Origin: a virus
Virus record (IMG/VR): IMGVR_UViG_3300030430_005381
Location: 1 to 22,803 of that record
Strand: one strand, 5' to 3'
DNA length: 22,803 nt
The stretch's first letter is position 1. Every line of letters starts with the position of its first letter. Under the pieces are notes generated by a model. That model saw nothing but the letters and a program-made list of their open reading frames with translations, made no database searches and was not told where the DNA came from. Both the position numbers and the translations under genes were made by a program. Positions 1 through 7,100 of this stretch are shown piece after piece.

Positions 1-1134
1 TAATCTATTCCATTGATCAGTAAACTTAGCATATTTATCTCTTAATAAAATTAATCCTTTTAAATCTTCTGAATCTACTTTACCATCTTTATTTAAATCG
101 AATTCATCATAATGATCACCATCATTTCCATTTTGACCTATAATATCCATTCTCTTCTCATCTTCATCCGTATATTCTTTTTCCAAATTAAACCATTGAG
201 GTGGTTCGTTTTTTAAAATTAAATCTTTTTCCTTAGATTTTTCTTTATTTTTTATAGTATATTCATCTACTAATTTATTTCTTTCCTTAAAATAATCTTG
301 GGTTTGATTTTTATCTTTATTTTTAGAATAAGCCTGAGTAAAAGCAAAATTAGAAGCTACTACTAAAGATATAGCTAGTGGATCAAATACAAAAATGATA
401 ATAAGGAGTAACCAATTAATAATTTTATCCATAGATATACCTGTTAAACCCGATAAATACTGCAGTGGTCCTAATTCTCCAGCTACTTTATTGTTATTAT
501 TTAATTCTAGCACTTGTAATTGAAACTTTTGAAGACTATCTGATGCTATTGTTCTTTGTTCTTGCGCCAATTTGCGATTTTCTTCCTCAATATTAATTCT
601 ACTCTGCGCCATTCTAAGTTCCGTAGTGGAGATGGTTCGTCTAATGCCCCCAGATACCGTGGTGTCTTGTACCTCAATGGTCGAAGCTTTTGCATTAGAT
701 AAAGTACTAATATTGCTAGATATTCTTTCAATTTCCGTATCATATCGATTTACATCATTTTGGTAAAAGTTAATTTTTTGTTGTATAAAAGCTTTTTGAT
801 TTTCTAAAACTGATAATTTAGAGTATGTTTCTTGATATGCAGCACTTAAAAATCCATAAATCCCCATACTAGTAATTAGTACTAATATAATAGTTGCTAT
901 AGATAAATAAGTTCGTAATGTTTTATTAATTGTGTCCCAATACTGGTATAAAAGTGAAGCTGTAACTAATTTAGCAAATTCTAGGGATCCCGCCATTATA
1001 ATTACTTCTAAAGCGGCACCTGCAAAAAGTTTACTAAGGCCACTAACCGAATAGAAAGCGGCCGAAGCAGAAACTGACAGGGCAGAAAATCCTATAAGGA
1101 ATGGAAACATCCCTTTTTTAATGTTTTTAAGCAT
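1..1134 (-). CDS. Multi-TM membrane protein with coiled coil and EF-hand-type loop (3' end cut by window edge)
   Basis: This reading frame starts at ATG 1134-1132 and stays open for 378 codons to the left edge, so its C-terminus lies outside the window. By eye, residues about 9-31, 36-62 and 76-99 are hydrophobic helices. Residues about 105-220 are a long polar, Gln/Glu/Asn-rich coiled-coil-like segment, and about 236-265 form a fourth membrane helix. A charged Lys/Glu-rich tail follows, ending in a textbook 12-residue calcium loop at residues 346-357 (DLNKDGKVDSED, bases 64-99) of EF-hand or dockerin type. The gene lies last in the lysis/membrane cluster, 37 bases after the holin-like gene. 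I do not recognise a named family. A role in the envelope or lysis is possible from context, but only the topology and the Ca-loop motif are supported. Confidence 0.85.
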   Translation of the reverse strand, partial: MLKNIKKGMFPFLIGFSALSVSASAAFYSVSGLSKLFAGAALEVIIMAGSLEFAKLVTASLLYQYWDTINKTLRTYLSIATIILVLITSMGIYGFLSAAYQETYSKLSVLENQKAFIQQKINFYQNDVNRYDTEIERISSNISTLSNAKASTIEVQDTTVSGGIRRTISTTELRMAQSRINIEEENRKLAQEQRTIASDSLQKFQLQVLELNNNNKVAGELGPLQYLSGLTGISMDKIINWLLLIIIFVFDPLAISLVVASNFAFTQAYSKNKDKNQTQDYFKERNKLVDEYTIKNKEKSKEKDLILKNEPPQWFNLEKEYTDEDEKRMDIIGQNGNDGDHYDEFDLNKDGKVDSEDLKGLILLRDKYAKFTDQWNRL

Positions 1135-1171
1135 AATTATAAATATAGTAAAGAATTTAAACTAAGGCAAA

Positions 1172-1588
1172 TTACTTTCTAATTCCCTTATGTTTATCTA
1201 TAGAATCTAAAATTTGATTAAGTACTTCTCCTTTTATAAAACCAGCCATGGATGCATTTTTTAAAGTACTTATTAATTGAAATATAACTAAGGGCATAAG
1301 TAAAGTTTCACTTAACCACCCTGCGCCAGGTATGCTTTTTTCAATAACTAAAATTAAGGTCAAAATAACTACCCAAAAAACTAAAGTTTTTAGTATTTTA
1401 ATAGCTTTATAAGTTTTAAAACCCTCTCTTTTTACTCCAGCTATTATACCAAAAAACCCATCTACAAATACTAAACTTATTATAGCTAAATATTGTTCAG
1501 CATTTTCCATAGTTAATTCCATAAAATATGAACAAATAAATCCCAGCGACATGCCAGTTAAAAGTATTATGGTTTGGGTTGTTTTCAC
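1172..1588 (-). CDS. Phage holin-family membrane protein
   Basis: This is a 138-residue protein with hydrophobic segments at about 5-24, 31-50, 65-83 and 90-107 and a basic C-terminus ending IRK. The pattern of a VDGFFGIIAG segment, a short basic linker, paired hydrophobic helices and a final amphipathic helix resembles the phage_holin_4 / toxin-secretion holin family. Such proteins permeabilise the inner membrane to release or activate the endolysin. The chosen start is GTG at 1588, only two codons after the stop of the upstream putative endolysin gene (tandem TAA TAA, then GTG). The next Met is residue 13, inside the first membrane helix, which makes the GTG more likely. The coupling to the DUF5675 gene supports a lysis role. 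The family assignment is by pattern and not by search. Confidence 0.7.
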   Translation of the reverse strand: MKTTQTIILLTGMSLGFICSYFMELTMENAEQYLAIISLVFVDGFFGIIAGVKREGFKTYKAIKILKTLVFWVVILTLILVIEKSIPGAGWLSETLLMPLVIFQLISTLKNASMAGFIKGEVLNQILDSIDKHKGIRK

Positions 1589-1591
1589 TTA

Positions 1592-2077
1592 TTATTTATG
1601 TCTTATAGCAGTGTCAAAATCTATGTATTTGACCCTAACTCTTTCTCCTGATTCTATTGCTCTTGCAACTATAGGATAGACTCTTTTATAAGCATCAGTT
1701 GAGGCACCTATAAATCCAGATTTACTTACATTTTGTTGAGATGTATCTCCTAAAAGTAAACATCCAGCAGTATGTTCATCTGTATTTCCAGTATGCCAAA
1801 GTATCCATCTAAAATTAGGTACATTTTGAACATGAATCATTCCTTTATGGAATTTAGTACCATATTTTTTAATATATCTTTGATGATAACCCCCTTCTTT
1901 TCTAAGTTTTAAATCGTAAATACCAGCAGGGATTCTGGTTTCAGCCATAACTTTAGTATCTCTAGCTTCATCTTCCAAAGTAAAACACATAAATTTGCGT
2001 TTACCATCACTTACATTAAATAAAATACCTAATGTAGAATCATTTTGAGAGCTAAATCTTAATACTTCTAATTTCAT
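1592..2077 (-). CDS. DUF5675-like protein, putative phage endolysin / L,D-transpeptidase-like enzyme
   Basis: This 161-residue soluble protein has no signal peptide. It carries the features I associate with DUF5675: an N-terminal beta-rich part with a 'FTLEDE' strand, an 'IPAGIYDL' strand, then 'MIHVQN' and the His/Cys motif HTGNTDEHTAGC at residues 95-106. His82, His95, His102 and Cys106 are the candidate catalytic or metal-binding residues. The His...GC arrangement recalls L,D-transpeptidase (YkuD) active sites. Members are common in phages and are often found beside holins, which suggests peptidoglycan as substrate, but this activity is not proven for the family. The gene sits between a two-TM holin-like gene (10 bases upstream) and a holin-family gene (3 bases downstream), the expected place for an endolysin. 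Confidence is good for the family and moderate for the function. Confidence 0.75.
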   Translation of the reverse strand: MKLEVLRFSSQNDSTLGILFNVSDGKRKFMCFTLEDEARDTKVMAETRIPAGIYDLKLRKEGGYHQRYIKKYGTKFHKGMIHVQNVPNFRWILWHTGNTDEHTAGCLLLGDTSQQNVSKSGFIGASTDAYKRVYPIVARAIESGERVRVKYIDFDTAIRHK

Positions 2078-2087
2078 ATTTTAAATT

Positions 2088-2429
2088 TTACCAATCGTCT
2101 CCATCAATGTTAATACTAATATCTGGTCTAGATTCCTTTTCAGGTTCTGGTTCAGCAGGAGGTTCCGGAGTTGTAGTTCCTTTTTTGCCAAATATTTGAC
2201 CCACTTCTGCAATTCCAAAACAACCTAAAGTAATAAATAAAAATGAATCATAAATAAACTCATTAATTACTAAATCTTTACCAAAATAACCAGTTAATAA
2301 ATCTGCAAAAGCAAATAATGTCATTATTGCAAAAGCTGCAAATCCTACTACTGATTTTTCATTAATATCGTTTTTGTCGTTAAATAGATTTTTGAATGCC
2401 ATCCACTTAGTTTTTAATTTATTAAACAT
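2088..2429 (-). CDS. Small two-TM membrane protein, holin-like
   Basis: This is a 113-residue protein. A basic N-terminus (residues 1-25) is followed by two hydrophobic helices at about 27-48 and 57-80. A Pro/Glu-rich linker and an acidic tail (PDISINIDGDDW) follow. Its size, two-helix hairpin and charged termini fit a class II holin or a similar phage membrane pore protein, but no family-specific motif is visible. It is the first gene after a 39-base gap that holds an AT-only inverted repeat, and it lies 10 bases upstream of the putative endolysin. It therefore seems to open the lysis cluster. With a second holin-family protein at 1172-1588, one could be the holin and the other an antiholin or an unrelated membrane protein. 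Confidence 0.7.
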   Translation of the reverse strand: MFNKLKTKWMAFKNLFNDKNDINEKSVVGFAAFAIMTLFAFADLLTGYFGKDLVINEFIYDSFLFITLGCFGIAEVGQIFGKKGTTTPEPPAEPEPEKESRPDISINIDGDDW

Positions 2430-2449
2430 ATATAACTTTTAATGAAACT

Positions 2450-2464
2450 TATTTATTATAAATA
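2450..2464. promoter_or_regulatory. AT-only inverted repeat in front of the lysis cluster
   Basis: The 15 bases form a perfect palindrome with one central base (arms TATTTAT/ATAAATA). They lie in the 39-base gap between the thioredoxin-like gene and the first lysis gene. On the minus strand the 11-mer ATATTTATAAT (2465-2455) contains a TATAAT box. The same 11-mer recurs at 1146-1136, just in front of the last gene. This could be a promoter or late-promoter element for the lysis genes, but AT-rich DNA produces such strings easily. The support is weak. Confidence 0.2.
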
Positions 2465-2468
2465 TTAT

Positions 2469-2798
2469 CTAAAATGCACTCATTACAAGTTCATCAATAT
2501 AATCTTGCACATCTTCCCTAGAGGTATCCATCTTAAAACTAAGATCAGCCTGATATCTTTGAACTTCATCTCCATCCTGAAATACAATAATTGTAGGAAC
2601 TACTACAACTTTATATTTACCAGCATCTGCCGGGGTGCTTCCAATATCATATTTTTCTATTTCACAATCGGATAATTCATCTATCCACCCAATACTATTA
2701 GCTTTATTCCAGCCTGCATTGAAATATTTTACTTCTATTTGACTAAATGTGGGGAGAGAAAAAAGAAATAATAAAACACTAAATATTAATTTTTTCAT
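2469..2798 (-). CDS. Exported thioredoxin-fold protein lacking the CXXC motif
   Basis: This 109-residue protein has a signal peptide at residues 1-20 (KK, a hydrophobic core, then LPTFSQ), so it is predicted periplasmic. The mature part follows thioredoxin order: a first strand IEVKYFNAGW, a helix, strand IEKYDIG, the cis-Pro strand VVVVPTIIVF with a DGDEV turn, then a C-terminal helix. At the active-site position, where thioredoxins have WCGPC, it has WNKAN, so both redox cysteines are gone and dithiol exchange is not expected. A single Cys remains at about residue 45. It may act as a binding or chaperone-like module. It lies 5 bases downstream of a small TM/coiled-coil gene and closes the exported cassette. 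The fold is well supported, and the role is unknown. Confidence 0.8.
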   Translation of the reverse strand: MKKLIFSVLLFLFSLPTFSQIEVKYFNAGWNKANSIGWIDELSDCEIEKYDIGSTPADAGKYKVVVVPTIIVFQDGDEVQRYQADLSFKMDTSREDVQDYIDELVMSAF

Positions 2799-2803
2799 AA
2801 TAA

Positions 2804-3088
2804 TTATCTTAGATCATCAATCTTTTCTTCAATACGTTTCATGTCTTCCTTAAGTTCTTTTACATCATCTTGTGTAGTCATGATAGTTTGACGAATTAAT
2901 TGATCTTTCATATCATATTCCATTCTAGTAACATCAGGTGGAGGAGCAATAGGAAGTTCCTTAGCTTCTTCTATATCAGCTTGTAATGCAAACCACATTC
3001 CAACCACTGATGCTATACCAAATGCTATTCCAATTAACGTTTGAATGCTTATTTTAAAACTAGTATTTTCACTTAACTCTTTTGCCAT
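2804..3088 (-). CDS. Small single-TM protein with C-terminal coiled coil
   Basis: This 94-residue protein has a short polar N-terminus, one hydrophobic helix at about residues 16-35, a Pro-rich linker (LPIAPPP) and a highly charged heptad-like helix from about 56 to 94 (KELKEDMKRIEEKIDDL). A single membrane anchor followed by a coiled coil is seen in inner-membrane spanin subunits, XhlA-type phage proteins and scaffolds for membrane complexes. None can be chosen from sequence alone. It begins 2 bases after the stop of the beta-barrel gene and ends 5 bases before the thioredoxin-like gene, so it appears co-transcribed with the exported cassette. I do not recognise a named family. Confidence 0.7.
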   Translation of the reverse strand: MAKELSENTSFKISIQTLIGIAFGIASVVGMWFALQADIEEAKELPIAPPPDVTRMEYDMKDQLIRQTIMTTQDDVKELKEDMKRIEEKIDDLR

Positions 3089-3090
3089 TA

Positions 3091-4158
3091 TTAAAAAATT
3101 ATATAATTAATTCCTACTGAAAAATCATGCCAATTTCTATTCCAGTATTGATAATATGTTCCTTCTGCAAATAATCCAAGGGATTTAGTTAATTTATGGC
3201 CAAAAATTAAACCTCCTGAATAATCTATCCATTGTCCTCCATTATAATTATGGTAAGAGAAATCATCTTTAGTATTAAGATGATAGGGCATCACATTTCC
3301 CCAACCATGCAACCAAAAGTTTTTAGAATATTTATAATAATCAAAACCTAAAACTAAAGAATATTCTAATCTTAATGGAGCTTCATCTTGTTTTCTTTCA
3401 ACATATTTTTCTAATACTTGAGGAATAACTACCCCTTCCCAAATATCAGTACTAGTAGCTACTATAGTTCCTGAGGGATCATAGTAAATTTCCCCTCCGG
3501 ATCCATCAAAATCAACAGTATATCCCTCTTGTATTGCTAACCAAGTATAATGCAAATTACCATTACTTAACATCCATTCTTCTAATGGATTATAACCATA
3601 AGGTTGAGAGAGTCTTTGGGCAGCTCCTATGTTAAGGGAAAGTTCTTTAGATATATTATGTTTATATCTTTGAGATGCTTGAAAGTATTCTATATCTATA
3701 AATCCTCCAACCAGATATTCTACTTTTGCTACCCAATCATTTGCTACATATCTAAGAAAATGATGTTGATCTAAATAATTAATTCCTTGAATTCTTCTTA
3801 AATCTCCCTCAAATAAAAATTCAAAACCTTTTATTCTACCTAAGGTAGCATTATCAGAATAAGAATCTTCAGTACCATTATAAAATACATTTTCTCTATT
3901 TTCATATTGAAATCTAGCAATTTTACGAATACCTATTGACATATTATAATCAAAAGGAGTTTCTAATACATTTTGAACTAATGCCCCAGTGTTAACTGAA
4001 AATAAATTTCTATCAGATAGAGAAGTTCCACCATTTACTGCAGCAAATATAGTTGAAAATTTAAAGGTTTTTTTAAGTTCTTTTTTAAATTTTGATTCAG
4101 TTTTTTGACTAAAACTTAAAAACGGTATTACTAAAAGTAGTATTAATAATTTTCTCAT
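3091..4158 (-). CDS. Exported outer-membrane beta-barrel protein of unknown function
   Basis: This 355-residue protein has a clear signal peptide (residues 1-18, ending FLSFSQ). The rest is Tyr/Trp/Phe-rich with many alternating hydrophobic/polar strands (for example VAKVEYLVGGFIDIEYF and LRLEYSLVLGFDYYKYS). It ends in FSVGINYIIF, a terminal aromatic strand typical of outer-membrane barrels inserted by BAM. Length fits a 12-16-strand barrel. The start ATG lies 1 base after the TAA of the large T9SS cargo gene (TAA A ATG), implying translational coupling and a functional link with it. In Flavobacteriia, SprF/PorP-type barrels are encoded beside T9SS adhesins. I see no clear PorP/SprF sequence signature here, so that is analogy only. 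It could alter the host surface, for example for superinfection exclusion, but this is inference. Confidence 0.8.
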   Translation of the reverse strand: MRKLLILLLVIPFLSFSQKTESKFKKELKKTFKFSTIFAAVNGGTSLSDRNLFSVNTGALVQNVLETPFDYNMSIGIRKIARFQYENRENVFYNGTEDSYSDNATLGRIKGFEFLFEGDLRRIQGINYLDQHHFLRYVANDWVAKVEYLVGGFIDIEYFQASQRYKHNISKELSLNIGAAQRLSQPYGYNPLEEWMLSNGNLHYTWLAIQEGYTVDFDGSGGEIYYDPSGTIVATSTDIWEGVVIPQVLEKYVERKQDEAPLRLEYSLVLGFDYYKYSKNFWLHGWGNVMPYHLNTKDDFSYHNYNGGQWIDYSGGLIFGHKLTKSLGLFAEGTYYQYWNRNWHDFSVGINYIIF

Positions 4159-4159
4159 T

Positions 4160-7100
4160 TTATTCTTTAATTATTCTTTTATTAAATACTTTTCCTTCAG
4201 TGCTAATAGATAAGAAATATATTCCATTTTCAACATTGGTTAAATCTAATATTTCACTAGTAGAATCCTTAATTATAGTTCTTCCAGTTATATCATGAAC
4301 TGAATATGATATATTTACATTAGAAGCTATATTGATAATATCCTTAGTTGGGTTAGGATAAACTATAACCTTACTCATATTTCTATTAAACATTCCATTA
4401 ATATCAAATCCTTCGGGAAATCCATTTTCACAATAGTTATAAGTTTGTTGGCAAATTGCATCCCATTCATTTTCACAGCAATAACTGTCAACATCTATTA
4501 CCCAAGCATAACATTGATTATTAAGCCAATAAGGATTACCTGGTCCATCTATACACCCTGCATCATATAAACAAGAATCAGGATCTGAAACATTAGCTTC
4601 AGGATTATAGTTATAAGATTCCGGATCGGTACATCCAACTATGGCAGTAATACAAGTACCATTATCTACATTTGCTTCCGGATTGTAATTTACTGCTGTA
4701 GGATCCATACAACCATAAATTTTTTCTACACAGCTAAAATCTTCTACATTAGCTTCAGGATTATAATTTAAGGCTTCGGGATCAGTACAACCAGTTACAA
4801 TAGGAATACAACTACCATCATCAACTGTAGCTAAGGGATTATAATTGAATGAATCTGGATCCATACAACCATAAAGAATAGGTATACAAGAACCGTCATC
4901 CACATTTGCCTCTGGGTTAAAATTCAAAGAAGTATTATCTGTACACCCTTCTACTACAGGAACACAACTACCATCATCTACTGTAGCTAGAGGGTTATAA
5001 TTAAAAGAATTTGAATCCATACAGCCGTATAAAATAGGGATACATGAACCATCATCTACATTAGCCTCAGGGTTATAGTTTAAAGAAGTATTATCAGTAC
5101 ATCCTTCTACTACTGCTACACAACTTCCATCATCCACGGTAGCTAAAGGATTATAATTAAAAGAATCAGGATCCATACAACCATAAAGTATTGGAATACA
5201 ACTACCATCATCTGTATTAGCTTCAGGATTATAATTTAATGAAGTATTATCTGTACAACCGTAAACTATAGGAATACAACTTCCATCATCTGTATTAGCT
5301 AATTCATTATAATTAAATGAAGTGGGATCTGTACATCCTGCTAAAATTGGAATACAGGAACCATCTTCAGTATTGGCTTCAGGATTATAGTTTAGGGCAG
5401 TATTATCAGTACATCCATATACTATAGGTACACAAGTACCATTATCAGTATTGGCCGCAGGATTATAATTAAATGAAGTAGGATCAGTACAACCATATAC
5501 TATATCTACACAAGTTCCATTATCAGTATTGGCTTCTGGATTATAGTTGTAAGATTCAGGATTAGTACATCCGTAAACTATAGCAATACAGCTACCATCA
5601 TCTACATTAGCTTCAGGGTCAAAATTATATGAAGATGGATCAGTACATCCCTCCACTATTGGAATACAACTACCGTCATCTGTATTAGCATTGGGGTCAT
5701 AATTTATGGAATTTTCATCCATACACCCTTCTACTACAGGCACACACGAACCATCATCTACATTAGCATTTTCGTTATAATTAAATGAAGTTGGATCCAT
5801 GCATCCTTCTACTATAGCTATACAATCACCAGGAGTGTTAGCTTCAGGATCATAATTAAATGAATCTGGATCCATACAACCAACTACAACTGGAATACAT
5901 GAACCATCATCTACATTAGCATCTGGATTATAGTTAAATGCTAAATCATTCATACATCCTTCTATTATTTCAATACACGAACCATCGTCCGTATTTACGT
6001 CTACTAAAGGATCTCCTGTGGGTTCTACATAATTTAAGGAAGTAGGATCTGTACATCCTTCTATAATAGGGATACAGACGTCTCCAAAAGTAGGAGTATC
6101 AGCTTCTAAAATATAGGGATATGGTATAGCTTCCCAATAACCTACATCAATTATTTTATCTCCAGTAGGACCAGTTAAAGTATAACCTATTTGTGCTACT
6201 GAATTTTGTGAATTAGGAGTAACAAATAAAAAAGCTCTAATAGGTTGATATATATTTAAGGGTACTTCAAAAGTAAGACTAGTACCATCATTAGGTCCCA
6301 TTTTATATTGGGGAGAAATCCAATTACCCTGTATTAAACCTAACCAAGTTCCTTGCCACCCATCAGCTGCTCCATCAAAAATTTCTAAGGTATAAGTACC
6401 AGTCATAATTTCACTGGTATTAGCTTCGGGATCATAATTGAATGAATCAGGATCAGTACAACCTACTACTCTAGGTTCCCCACAACTACCATCATCTACT
6501 ACAGCATCAGGATTATAATTTACTGAAAAAGGATTCATACAACCCACAATAGTTTCTTCTTCCTCGCATACTATGGGAGTAAATTGGGCAGAAGTAGTTA
6601 AATAACCAAAATCTCCATCTGGATGCTCATTAAGTAAATCATAAAGAGTGGATCTATCACATCCAAATATTTGTAAATTACCACCTCCTGAAAGACCATC
6701 TCCATAGGAATCTTCTAATACTAAATCTAAAGTACTATTTTCACTAACACATACAAAAGTAGTAATAGGAACTCCTGCAGGTGAACCTTCATAGGAACCT
6801 TCATTGGCTGATGCATACGTAATATCATTTCCATTTTCATCTCCATATAATATCCAACTAGTTTCTTCAGGCCAGTTATCAGGAGTGTAAACTACTGCTA
6901 TTAAAGTTTGTCCTTCTCCACATTGAGGTACTGTAAGACAGGATCCATCATCTATAGTAGCCCATGGATTATAATTAGCAGAAGTAGGGTCAGTACATCC
7001 TAATATGGCTCCACAGGGTAAACAAGATTCCCAACAAACTGGAGGAAGAGTTATGGATTGGTTACCAGCAACTATTAAGGTTCTATTAATAAACCCATTT

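Noticed and set aside
2442-2675. Plus-strand open frame of 77 codons
   Set aside because: It is antisense to the thioredoxin-like gene. Its composition is that of AT-rich antisense DNA and it has no recognisable motif.
4571-6061. Regular repeats of about 78 bp that could suggest a CRISPR array or satellite
   Set aside because: The repeats are in frame inside a long open reading frame, encode a known Bacteroidota Cys repeat and have no unique spacers.
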